NCBI GenBank assembly: GCA_027923505.1
Contig: BROI01000005.1
Coordinates: 434,001 to 498,000 of the forward strand
DNA length: 64,000 bases
DNA from: Mayamaea pseudoterrestris
Taxonomy: Eukaryota > Bacillariophyta > Bacillariophyceae > Sellaphorales > Sellaphoraceae
Direction: 5' to 3'
Position 1 is the stretch's first letter; every line of letters starts with the position of its first letter. The position numbers and the translations under genes were made by a program. Positions 1 to 9,878 of the stretch are shown piece after piece. Under the pieces are notes generated by a model. That model had not been told where the DNA came from, did not search any database, and worked only from the letters and a program-made list of their open reading frames with translations.

Positions 1-696
1 CCCGCCTTCCTGGAACACTGATTCGTTGTCATTCGCAAGCTTCACCACATCGTTTACACCCGATGATCGAATTATATCGACGAGGGAGTGATTCAATACT
101 TTAGATTCAGCCAACAACACTATAAACCATTCCAACAGAAGAGGCAACGCTTCAGTCTCTTCAGCCGAAACCGAAGTGCTATCCCATGAGTGACCTCTTT
201 CAAGAAGCATCAGAGATGATCCGATCAAGCAAACTAGACGAGCCAAATGAATCGAGATGCGAAGGTAAACGGAGATGTCAAGATCGCTATCGCAGTTTAT
301 CAAAGGACAACGATCGCTATCGCAGTTTATCAAAGGAGGACGACTGATGTTGATGGATCCGTTAGCGACCCGGCAGGAATCGCGCGCCGGGTGGTCGTCC
401 ATTATTTCGCTGAAGCCGAATCACGTCAAGCAACTCAACGGTCGCACGATATCGGGAATCGCCATAAATGGCGACGTCTGTATAACAACGCTAAGTCACT
501 AAGAACAAAGCCTGTAAATAGCCAACGATACATCATCGATGACAATGTCTACAATTATGCGTTGAGTTTTTCCGATCACGAAATTTGCTTTCCATATAAA
601 CGAGATGTCGAAATCGAGCGTTGAGTTTTCTTGAACAGAGGAAATCACCTTTCGAAATAAACGAACTGACGATTTCTACCCTTCGGAAACGAAGAG
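1..696. other. Gene-poor stretch at the window's left edge
   Basis: I see no gene that I can name here. A short reading frame at 247-624 holds two copies of a direct repeat but has no recognisable domain. The base composition is uneven and AT-rich compared with the genes that follow. Confidence 0.5.
282..337. repeat. Short tandem direct repeat, 30-bp period, two copies
   Basis: A 26-base unit starting gatcgctatcgcag occurs at 282-307 and again at 312-337, separated by 4 bases, so the period is 30 bp. The two units look identical. Because the period is a multiple of three, any frame that crosses it is preserved, giving a repeated decapeptide in the frame starting at 247. No function is visible. 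Confidence 0.8.
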
Positions 697-1359
697 ATGC
701 TGTTACGAGTTGCACAAGTGCCAGCTTCAAAATGTTGTGCACACGGAAAATTACCCAACATTGCAATTAACTTCATGTACTGTGTTGCAGTGTCCAAAGT
801 GTACAACATGTCGCTGATACAAGCGATTGCGAGACACGGTTCCCAAAGTCTATGCAAAATGATTCAAACATTGACTTGCTTGAGCACAGAACATCTCACC
901 CAAGCTGTAATGAATAACGTAAACGACAACCTCCACAAGGACTTCAAGGAAACATGGACGCGAGTGGAGTCTCACGTGCAAATGGGTTTTGGAATGGAAC
1001 TATCTAACAATGAATACATGTTGTTTCGAACTCACATGCACGACAATGCGTCAGACACAAATCACTATGGAACTCTTCTTCGGTCGTTAGAGTCGACGAA
1101 AGATTGGGAAAAACTCAAATACTCCTGTCCCATAAACAACAAAACGATGAATTGGAAAATTGGCTGGATACAAATACGCAAACGACGACGCGCGCAGTAC
1201 GGCAGGAAACATAGATACGACAAGTTTTACTATTCACCGAAATTTGGATACAAATTCCGTTCGATCGTCGACGTCAAAGCGTTTGCAACCCATGTCGAAG
1301 AAGCGCAATCAAGTTTTGGCAACAAATCCGAAACAGTGGCTCAAAATAAAGTGCGATAA
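697..1359 (+). CDS. Hypothetical 220-aa protein with an MBD-like C-terminal module
   Basis: An uninterrupted frame from an ATG encodes 220 residues. The first 150 residues match nothing I recognise. Residues about 155-200 run through GWIQIRKRRR, then YGRKHRYDKFYYSP and FGYKFRS. This order (GW, basic stretch, D-x-x-YYSP, G-x-K-F-R-S) is that of the methyl-CpG-binding/TAM domain. In other families this fold binds DNA, and many such proteins in oomycetes are unstudied or transposon-linked. No neighbour gives context, and the surrounding DNA is gene-poor, so this may be a fragment of a larger or mobile gene. No intron is needed. The domain likeness is motif-level only. Confidence 0.4.
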   Translation: MLLRVAQVPASKCCAHGKLPNIAINFMYCVAVSKVYNMSLIQAIARHGSQSLCKMIQTLTCLSTEHLTQAVMNNVNDNLHKDFKETWTRVESHVQMGFGMELSNNEYMLFRTHMHDNASDTNHYGTLLRSLESTKDWEKLKYSCPINNKTMNWKIGWIQIRKRRRAQYGRKHRYDKFYYSPKFGYKFRSIVDVKAFATHVEEAQSSFGNKSETVAQNKVR

Positions 1360-2823
1360 TGGATAACAATCGGCGACATTTTCACATAACACGTCATTGA
1401 AACATGGTAGCAAACATTGTATAATTAGAATCAGTATCCATGTCAGGTTATTCAATATCCATCTTTTTGAACTTCAGAAAACATGGATCGAACTGCCCAA
1501 GGATGAGCCCTCCGTGATCTTGTAACAACCGAAATATACGAAGCCAAGCTATACGGTCAACCAAAGTGAATTGTGTTGTGTACAAACGTCAGAAAAGGAA
1601 AACACAGTAGGAGCAACCAACAACATGACATCGAAACGATACTTCAATGTAGCATGCCTGGCCACAGAACGATGCAGGTGATCGGTACGAGGTCACTTAA
1701 ATGCTGCTTGAACTCCTTCCACTTTGGTAATTAGACCAATTGCGTCTGGATTGATATTAAAGAGCAAAAAACGGAATGAGAACGTGCTTATTGCAATCAA
1801 TCGAGACGAATTGTAAACTCAGTGCTTTGCACAACTCCCCAAGCATTCTCATTTGATGAGCTCATTCATTTCAAGAACTCTCCAGCATTCAACCAAATTT
1901 GGTAAACAGTTCCATTACACTATAGAACAAGTGTATGAACGGTATCAACATGCCGAGAACAGACTGTAGCAAGCAGTCGATGAAACGAATACACGGGCGC
2001 ATCGCTATCAAAAAGGTGCCGCGGCGGGACCAATACTCATTCGAGGGCAAAGCTGATTACATCGCTAGATACCGCTTGACTTACTTGATAGATCTACTGC
2101 TTTAAATTATTGAAAACGGCTTATTATAAACTTTAAAAGATGAAAGTGAATGTTTTGGGGTGGGGTGGTGGGTGGCGGGTCGATTTTTACATGTCCGCGT
2201 CAAGTCGCAGAACGAACGAAAACTCCAAAACTTCAACTTCAATGTCGCATGCCTGACCACAGAATGGTACAAAGCCTACAGGCAATAATAACATCCACGA
2301 AACACTCAAGTCTTGTATGACGTTCACGAAACAACAAGCATAAGTACATATAAGGAATAGCAATGCGGAAACCGTAAAGATAACGCCAGGCAATAGAATT
2401 TTCTTCATGATAACAGGCAGGCAATAATCGATTACTCACCCCTAAACCCTATCACAAACAGAAAATATCAAAATGACCCTCCCTACATCTTCGTATGTTG
2501 GCCTACGTGAAAGTAACCCCCTGTGGACTAATTGGCATTCAAGAAAAATTCTTAATATGCCCGGGCTTGAAGACGGATTGTCGAAACTCCGGGTTTTGTG
2601 ACACAGTTTCCTCCAGACCTCCTGTACTAGCGAGGTAAACCTCGGATTGGCTTTTTAGCTAATGCTACGTCTTGTCGGTAGTTACGGAAACGAGCCATGA
2701 CCACCCTATGGTCAACAGCATTATAAGCGTATATGTTTACAGCATCGTGCCTCTGCTAGTATCTAATCATTGTATGGCAGCATGGTAAATCTAACTATTA
2801 CGCAAAAGTTTAATCATGTTCGT
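1360..2823. other. Intergenic stretch with no supported gene
   Basis: About 1.5 kb with only short reading frames and many stops on both strands. The one notable item is a G-run cluster at 2157-2179. The right end is the downstream side of the large membrane-protein gene that ends at 2824. Confidence 0.5.
2157..2179 (+). other. G-quadruplex-type G-run cluster
   Basis: On the plus strand there are runs of 4, 4, 3 and 3 G separated by loops of 1, 4 and 4 bases. This fits the usual G-quadruplex pattern of four runs with short loops. It lies in non-coding DNA about 650 bp beyond the end of the next gene. A structural role is only a possibility. Confidence 0.5.
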
Positions 2824-5800
2824 TCAATTTTCTGTATCCCTTGAAGCGCAAGCTGATATCGAATAATCATCCATGCGGCTTCGAAGATCGCTCCATTCGT
2901 ACGACGCACTCGAAGCAGCATCAGATTCGGCGGCACTTGATTTTGATTGTAGACTCTCATCCAACTTCGTGCGCCTTGGTCGCTCTTCGCCAGTCATCGC
3001 CCATCGAAACCTGTCGGTGAAGAGGACGGGAGCAGGTTCTATTTTATCTATTAGTTCGGCATCTGACTCCTCCTCAAGACCGGCAATGGAAACACAAGGG
3101 AAGCCTTCCACGTCTCGTAGGTACTGGTTGCCGGCCATTCTCACAAAAACGTTCAAGAGCGTAAGCAAAAGCGCACCAGCAGCAAGGACGAAAGAGCCAG
3201 AAGCGACTAATGAGTCGACTCGGAAACATTGCGCATCCTCAGCTTTCAAAATACCATAATATACGAGCTGCGCAAACATGTCTTTTAATGACTCGCAGGC
3301 AGAGCCAACCATGAACTCTGAAACTGGTCCAAGCTGCCAGGCTGCAACGACGACAGCCAGGATAAAGACTTCGCAATACTGCCAAGCTTCAAGACATTCA
3401 ATAGCCACAGATAAGCGATGACGCCTTCGCACTGTCATGGGCTTAAACCACTGATACAGCAGCGTCCATGTCTGTACGATCGGCACGATCAAGACGCATG
3501 ATATCAAGACGATCGACAGTGAGCCGAGCCCAATGTAGTCTGCAGCCCGTCCGGTAAATTTCGCTTGGTCAAACAGCATTCCGATAATCGAAAACAAACT
3601 GTAGCTTGACGTCGCATTGTTAAAGTCCTGTCCAGATTCGACCATAATCCCAATAATTCCCAAAACGTCTTGTGAAACCACCGGAAGCGTGCAGCCGAGG
3701 ATGATGAGCAAGCTAACTACTCCTCCGACAAAAATCATCGAAGGAGAAATACTGCGGCGAGCTTTAAGTCGATCAAGCGATCCGCGATGCGGTCGAGCAT
3801 AAGCGTGCATGCAAAGAGCTTCCTTGCCATTTTCTACAGAGCTTTCGTGGGTGTTGCAGGATGTCTCGTTCGGCTCAAGCATGCTGCCCGACTCGGACAC
3901 CGTCACACCTGTTTCCGTCGTCTTCAAATTAGCAACGTTGCAGCTCTGGGCTCCAACCGCGCTCTCGATCACCTTGCGGTGATAATGTATAATGAAGTGA
4001 GAGCTAATTTGGGATACCATCTGAGCGATCATATTCGCGTACAGGCCCCACAGGGGCACTACCAAGAGATCCAAGCTATAGAAGTCTTTCGGCAAGAATT
4101 CGATGTCAGGACTCTGAACTGACACGCGAAAGCCAGCGACGGTGACAACCAACACAAAGATGTCAACGAATGACCATTTCGCCAGCACATCAAACCACAA
4201 TAGAATTGCTTCCCTTCTTGACACGGATACCGAACGCGTTGGAGCAAACCATAGAAGCAAAGTGACAAGCTGCTTCGTATATGGCCAGATACCCGAAACG
4301 ATAAGAATCAGCATCGCCAAAGCTTTCCCTCCGGCCTTCCAAATCTCTATGGTACTTCTCGCAATGGAAAAGTCGTAGAAGTTTGCTGCATGGACCGTCT
4401 GTTCGCCAACAGTTGCGACTATTGTAACAGTTGCAGCGATTTGAAGGTGTCCCGAGATGAATAAACCAATGTTAACGATAACACACAATGGCATCAAAAG
4501 TCGCACCCAACGGGGAATGACAGGACTTCTAAATAGTGATGAAGTCGCGTCATTTATGTATTGTTCACTATGATGTCGCTGTATCTGCATGCACCACAGT
4601 CTTCGTACCACATTGCTCGGCTGCTGATGCAACCATCTTCGGTTTCGCCGTTTCACGACATATCGGATGGCAAATACCATTCCCCAGGCAAAAACTGCAA
4701 TGGTAAGCACAGTGAGTGCTAGCGCGAGAAACAATGCGAGTGAACCTTCTTCTTCGGGAGTGCTGAACGGTTGATACTTTGTGGGCGCTATATTCGCCTC
4801 GTAGTTCTCAGTGTGGGGACATCGGCGCTGACTTTCCACGAGGAGGCGGTCTAAGGCGTCTTGGACATATGCACCGCCAAGAAGTTTAGACACATAACCG
4901 AGCAAATTGTTAGTTGATTCTGTAAGACTAGCTGTTGCAGCGTGTGTTGACACCAGCTGAGCGAGATCAGCCATTCCTGGGCTTGAGCAATTCATACACG
5001 TAACATTCAAATTCAATTGAGATATCCGAGCATTCAAATCAACAAGAGACAAGGAGGGCAATGTTCTTGGTAGTCGAACGCCGTGAATGTCCAATGGCTG
5101 TGCAGGAATCGTAGCAAGCCAACAGTATTGATTGAGCATATCTTTAAACGGGAACGTCCGGAAGGCTGCATCGTCCACTTGAATCAACGCATTGGCGACG
5201 ACGGAGAGATCGTCAATGCCGAAATCAAGGCTCACGTCATTATATATATCCGTGTTATCACTTGCCAACCCGAAAATAAAACGACTGCCAGCTCGGAATG
5301 ACGGACCAACACCGATCGTTGCAGTGTTGTTTAACTCGTTCCCAGACACCGGAGAAAGAAGCGACATGGGATCACCGAAAGTGTCGAGATCGTCAAGATA
5401 CGCATCAAACATCCTCAACAAGACGGTCGCGTCCAATCCTCCGATATTAATTCGAGTCGTTGAATTAAATGGGTTAGAAAATGCAAGCCGGCCTGCACTG
5501 CCAGACTGCGATTGCGTCAATTTATCGACGATAACATCGTTAACTCTAGACAATCCGCTGACAGAATCAACTTTAAAAAGCCTCTCCTGCAGTAAATCGT
5601 AAAGTTTAGCGAATACGCTACCGTAAGGTGCCTGTCCTGAACCACCAAGTTTCCTCGAGCGGTCTGGACTGAGCAACAAATCGCGAAAGTCAACAAAAAC
5701 AGGAGCTTCGCGCGCAGGCGAAGTGATCCCACACGCTGCTTTTGATGCAATCAACCCATTCACATAGGAGTTCAGTGTCGCTTTCACAACGCCATCAGTT

Positions 5801-8800
5801 ATAAAAGGGATAGCAACTGTTAAATTTTTTCCATAGCGATCAGCGATCGTAGAGATTGACGTTGACAATGCCTTTGATGACGCCGGCAGTAAGCCTTCGA
5901 CCACTGGGGCCGACAATGAGCCAACAGCGACAACAAACCGCGGCATATTAAATGAACTTGCGGTCGATAGCAAACAAGGAAGAATAGATGACAATGAAAA
6001 CAATGACTCCATCTTGATCGAACCCATCGCCTCCACCTCAAAGGCCGCAAACACTGCAACATCAATCGATATATCCGTTGCATTAAACGAAACGGTTAAT
6101 TGTTGCGGTTCTCCATCAGCAGACCCCAAACTGAACGCCAAATGAACGCCGACAGAAGTAAGCTGTATCATGTTCTGCAGCGTCTGCGGGGCGATCGGCT
6201 TGAGAACATCAAAAGTGGTAAACGTGTTTAGACCAGAAATTTCAATACTATTGATTTGAGCAACGATGCCGTTCATGTCAACAGCAAGATTTGGTAAGAT
6301 TTTAAAAACTCCATCAACGAGCAGTGACTTTTCGAGCAGAGAGTTGATCTGTAGATTTCCAACGCTATCCACCCGACTTAACATGCTCCTTAGCTCGCTA
6401 AAGACCGTGTCGGGGAGCTTTCCAATCCCGAGACTGGTATCCAAATCAGTCCAGTCCAAAAGCTTAATATTATCAGCAATAGCGGCAGACATTTGAGCCG
6501 AAAGAGCATTTTGAAACTGGTGCGGCGTCCCATGGCTTAGCCCAAACACTGTCAACCCAACTTCAGCTGCGAGAGCTGCCGCAAACATGAAAGCATCAAC
6601 GCTTTCCGGTGGTAGATCTGGCATCTCCAAAACCCACCCCTTCTTATTAGCTGATTCTTCGTAAGCCGCACTCATTGGGCATCGCTGATGCGAACTTTCT
6701 ATCATTTGATGCAACATGCTATTCACTGGCCCTCCGGCAGCGTATCCCTCCGCGAGCTTCTCAATGCCGTTAGCGAGAACAGGGAATGCTCTTGATTTTG
6801 TAATGATATCAATCAAATCAGGTAATGCCGCCAGTCCAGGGCTCGAGCAGGCTGTACATGATGCATTCATTGTAAAGCTCGCAAGAGTTGCTACGAAGGA
6901 AGAGATCTCAAACGCTGGCGAGTCTGCTGCTCGCAAAGGGAACATGGAGAACCAGCAGTCGACATCCATGATATAACGTATCTTGAAATGTTGAAACATA
7001 TCTGATGACAGAATCGATTGGATAATCGCACCAGCAGTCAAAGAATTAGCGCTGGCGGATATAACAATCTCGTTTGACATGCTCAGCGGAGACTCCTTTC
7101 CGACTACAGCCATGAGAAAACGCATGCTAGCGGTCAACCTGTCATGAAACAAATTCCCAACGCGAAACGTATTGTTTGTTTCGAAAGGCAGCTTGCTCGT
7201 TTCAAGTAGGCTCAACGGTGATCGCAATGCGTCAACATTTTCGATTATGAAATCCGATAGACTCAACTCAAAGCGTTCAGCAGCCAGCACAGTAACATCA
7301 CTTTTTTCGATAGATACCAACTTCGATCCAAACCGAAGGACTCCTTTAGTGCCCGACTGCGCAAGCGTTACAGGACGGATCAACATTTCGTTTATTCCCG
7401 CCGAACCGTCGCTACCGACTGCCATGAAAGTATCTTGTACGGCCTGATACAAGAGATGCGTTATATCTCCGTACTGCTGCTCGCCTGTTCCTCCTTGTAG
7501 GCGTGCCGCTTCCGGTGCCATCAACAAATCACGCAAGTCAACGAACTCGTCGACAACGGTAGGCGGTATGCATGTGGACGACGACAGAATGTCCGGTAGA
7601 AACTGCTGATTGATAACATTGCGAGCAAGAATCTGAAAGACCCCCGGAATTGCTCGCAATAATGTTGGTTCATATACAGCGAGGGCTGCCTTCACCAGCT
7701 GAGAAATCACGAGATCGAAGCCTAAAGATACAAAGCCCTCAATCGTAGGGTCTTTTATATCAGAAACTGATACTTCAAGCGTCGTGACAGTTATATTGTC
7801 AAGGGCTGAAAGTAAACACGGAACGAGGCGATCGGAATACAACAAAGATCCAAGCTCCAGCGCCCCCAGCTTGTCTTCGTCCACTGCCAGCAAGAGCGAT
7901 ACTGCCACATCTAAATTGTCTACTCCCAACACAACTGTAACTTGCTCAATCACTTCACGATTGCTCGTCCCTTCAATGATCGAATCCGCCCGCGACGACG
8001 CCTTCATGGTCACTGTCATGTCGACCTTTACGGTCACATAGTCCCACTGCAGTTTGGATTGCACCGTTCGATTTCCAATGAGGTCCAAGCCGCTAAACTC
8101 TTTCAAAGTGTCGAGACCATAGACTTTGACATTATCTATGGTAATCCTCGTTTCCGTTAACTTATCACTTCGATCAAGAACGGTAGGGTTCGCAATGCTA
8201 CTCACGTTCAAGTCCAAGGAACGATCATTTATCAAAAAGCGATCGCGAAGCATAATGTTCAAGGTCAGGTCCGAACCCGTGCCAGTCGGCCCGCCAACAT
8301 CGCTGGTTCGACCAGAGAGCAGCGAATCAATCTGTCGAACCGCAATCAAAATAAGCGATCCAAGTCCCGTCTCTGCTCGTAGATTAAGTATGTTTGGGCC
8401 GAAATCCGTCCTGTGTTCGAGCTTCAATGGATTGTACGGAACTGGTTTCAAATATAGACTCATTCGCTTGTTCAACTTCGCAATGGCATCCTTGAGCATA
8501 TTTGATCCAAGCCCCGACAGTTGGTCGCAAACCAGTTTCGAAACTTGCGTCTCTACGACATTCGCAACCATCTTTTCCATAATGTCAGCAATTTTCGCCA
8601 CGACACCTCCATCAAAGTCTAAATCAATAATGTCAACCGACGCCGCGCACGAGTTCATAGCCAGCGACGGAGGAACTCCTGCTCCTCCAGCAGTAACCTG
8701 CAACGTACTGTCTAGTTTGTTGCGACTCGTTCTGGCGACTAGACTTCCCGAGCCCTTGACGCTTCCAAAACCATACCAATAGTCCATGTCGCAGTCCATG

Positions 8801-9330
8801 GACACTTGCATGGTGGCATTCAAGGTCAAGGCGCCCCACTCGTCCAGTGCATAGTTGACTGCCAAGTCTTCCAAAATAACCTTGTAGCAAATCAGGTTGG
8901 ACACATCCAAGATGAACTCGTTGAAAACAATCTTTTTAATTAATTTTGCATCCGGCAAGTGAAGCTTGGCGTCCTGAAAGAGTCGGTTGAATGAGGCAAA
9001 GTCCGTGGCCGACGCAAGGATGCGTGACACAATGCCTGTCAACGTCGTGACATTCCACTGGCTTTCCTCGTCATTGTCCCATGCCAGCAAATAGTCCAAA
9101 AAGTCGTCGTCCAAATGGTTCGTCTTGGCTGCATCATTGCCAATTGGCGTATCAAAAGAGGTTGGCGTGTCGTGTTCTTTTTCTGTACTCGGCAACACAT
9201 TCCTGCTGCTGCTGCTGCTGCTGCTGCTGGTGTCGACCGACCCAAGGCTTTGTTCATTGTAGCTAGCACTTGCTCCAATGAGCGCGAACATGCTGCAGAG
9301 AGCCAAAAGGCTCAAGGTGCGCGCCAGCAT
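2824..9330 (-). CDS. Giant membrane protein: tandem BPI/TULIP-like ectodomain fused to a PqiA-like membrane module
   Basis: A single 2168-aa frame. I chose the ATG at 9330 because it is directly followed by a good signal peptide (MLARTLSLLALCSMFAL). Residues about 50-310 resemble a BPI/LBP lipid-binding domain: a Cys, a beta-rich stretch, then a long amphipathic helix with a second Cys (KLVCDQLSG). About 1500 residues appear to be extracellular or lumenal. They hold two copies of a ~550-aa repeat; each has a VD-L/F-RDLLxxP box, a PYG/QYG box, a CSSPG box and an HQRCP/SQRRCP end. From residue ~1525 there are about eight or nine membrane segments. Within them SGIWPYTKQ, then WFAPT and WSFVDIFVL, and later a second EAWQYCEVFILAV, match the duplicated PqiA/YebS (LetA) pattern. 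A Ser run near the N-terminus comes from an AGC repeat. The tail is cytosolic and acidic/Ser-rich. A lipid transfer or lipid uptake role is inferred from the two families. Confidence 0.75.
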   Translation of the reverse strand: MLARTLSLLALCSMFALIGASASYNEQSLGSVDTSSSSSSSSRNVLPSTEKEHDTPTSFDTPIGNDAAKTNHLDDDFLDYLLAWDNDEESQWNVTTLTGIVSRILASATDFASFNRLFQDAKLHLPDAKLIKKIVFNEFILDVSNLICYKVILEDLAVNYALDEWGALTLNATMQVSMDCDMDYWYGFGSVKGSGSLVARTSRNKLDSTLQVTAGGAGVPPSLAMNSCAASVDIIDLDFDGGVVAKIADIMEKMVANVVETQVSKLVCDQLSGLGSNMLKDAIAKLNKRMSLYLKPVPYNPLKLEHRTDFGPNILNLRAETGLGSLILIAVRQIDSLLSGRTSDVGGPTGTGSDLTLNIMLRDRFLINDRSLDLNVSSIANPTVLDRSDKLTETRITIDNVKVYGLDTLKEFSGLDLIGNRTVQSKLQWDYVTVKVDMTVTMKASSRADSIIEGTSNREVIEQVTVVLGVDNLDVAVSLLLAVDEDKLGALELGSLLYSDRLVPCLLSALDNITVTTLEVSVSDIKDPTIEGFVSLGFDLVISQLVKAALAVYEPTLLRAIPGVFQILARNVINQQFLPDILSSSTCIPPTVVDEFVDLRDLLMAPEAARLQGGTGEQQYGDITHLLYQAVQDTFMAVGSDGSAGINEMLIRPVTLAQSGTKGVLRFGSKLVSIEKSDVTVLAAERFELSLSDFIIENVDALRSPLSLLETSKLPFETNNTFRVGNLFHDRLTASMRFLMAVVGKESPLSMSNEIVISASANSLTAGAIIQSILSSDMFQHFKIRYIMDVDCWFSMFPLRAADSPAFEISSFVATLASFTMNASCTACSSPGLAALPDLIDIITKSRAFPVLANGIEKLAEGYAAGGPVNSMLHQMIESSHQRCPMSAAYEESANKKGWVLEMPDLPPESVDAFMFAAALAAEVGLTVFGLSHGTPHQFQNALSAQMSAAIADNIKLLDWTDLDTSLGIGKLPDTVFSELRSMLSRVDSVGNLQINSLLEKSLLVDGVFKILPNLAVDMNGIVAQINSIEISGLNTFTTFDVLKPIAPQTLQNMIQLTSVGVHLAFSLGSADGEPQQLTVSFNATDISIDVAVFAAFEVEAMGSIKMESLFSLSSILPCLLSTASSFNMPRFVVAVGSLSAPVVEGLLPASSKALSTSISTIADRYGKNLTVAIPFITDGVVKATLNSYVNGLIASKAACGITSPAREAPVFVDFRDLLLSPDRSRKLGGSGQAPYGSVFAKLYDLLQERLFKVDSVSGLSRVNDVIVDKLTQSQSGSAGRLAFSNPFNSTTRINIGGLDATVLLRMFDAYLDDLDTFGDPMSLLSPVSGNELNNTATIGVGPSFRAGSRFIFGLASDNTDIYNDVSLDFGIDDLSVVANALIQVDDAAFRTFPFKDMLNQYCWLATIPAQPLDIHGVRLPRTLPSLSLVDLNARISQLNLNVTCMNCSSPGMADLAQLVSTHAATASLTESTNNLLGYVSKLLGGAYVQDALDRLLVESQRRCPHTENYEANIAPTKYQPFSTPEEEGSLALFLALALTVLTIAVFAWGMVFAIRYVVKRRNRRWLHQQPSNVVRRLWCMQIQRHHSEQYINDATSSLFRSPVIPRWVRLLMPLCVIVNIGLFISGHLQIAATVTIVATVGEQTVHAANFYDFSIARSTIEIWKAGGKALAMLILIVSGIWPYTKQLVTLLLWFAPTRSVSVSRREAILLWFDVLAKWSFVDIFVLVVTVAGFRVSVQSPDIEFLPKDFYSLDLLVVPLWGLYANMIAQMVSQISSHFIIHYHRKVIESAVGAQSCNVANLKTTETGVTVSESGSMLEPNETSCNTHESSVENGKEALCMHAYARPHRGSLDRLKARRSISPSMIFVGGVVSLLIILGCTLPVVSQDVLGIIGIMVESGQDFNNATSSYSLFSIIGMLFDQAKFTGRAADYIGLGSLSIVLISCVLIVPIVQTWTLLYQWFKPMTVRRRHRLSVAIECLEAWQYCEVFILAVVVAAWQLGPVSEFMVGSACESLKDMFAQLVYYGILKAEDAQCFRVDSLVASGSFVLAAGALLLTLLNVFVRMAGNQYLRDVEGFPCVSIAGLEEESDAELIDKIEPAPVLFTDRFRWAMTGEERPRRTKLDESLQSKSSAAESDAASSASYEWSDLRSRMDDYSISACASRDTEN
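9203..9229. repeat. (CTG)9 trinucleotide run coding for serine
   Basis: Nine CTG units on the plus strand, read as AGC on the minus strand, make a poly-Ser stretch just after the signal peptide of the giant membrane protein. Length variation between strains would be expected for such a run. Confidence 0.85.
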
Positions 9331-9878
9331 ATTGAATTTGGTTGGTCTCGTCGTCGAACTTTTAACCAGGAGCAAAGCAATCGGGACGAGTCGTGTCGAG
9401 TCGCTCAGATAGCTGTGAGTATTGAAAGCAGCTCAGTCAGCAGCTCTTTTTCCACTCAAAATATAAACAAAAGTATCCGCCTATAGAGCCTCGGAAAGTG
9501 AGGTGCACGATCACATGATGCTGGATGCCATGCCATGGAGATCGGAAGCAAACCCATCATTCGGATGGTGTTGGATCGTGTGTGCATCGCAACAACTCGC
9601 GCTTCTGAAGAACCGGAGCGACAAAGCAAGGAGGCAATACAAACTCACTGTAGCACAAAGTGTACAGTTGCAGTCTTGTCCAGCGGCCAAGGTCGCCAAT
9701 CATTGGCGGGTTCGCACGCCGGCCCATCCCAAGTTTCGTCGCTTGTGCTTCCGTTGGCGAGTAGTCGAACGAGTCGACTCCTCGCTGCCAAACGGCCGCT
9801 GCCGGTCGCACACCAACAGCAGCAACAGCTTGGGTAGTTTGTCTCGTCTCTTTGCTACCAAACGAAACAACCACCACC
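9331..9878. promoter_or_regulatory. Shared divergent promoter between the TULIP/PqiA gene and V-ATPase subunit a
   Basis: 548 bp separate two start codons that face away from each other, so both promoters must lie here. An AT-rich stretch around 9458-9472 (aaaatataaac) is TATA-like, at a plausible distance upstream of the minus-strand start. I see no named operator. Confidence 0.45.
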
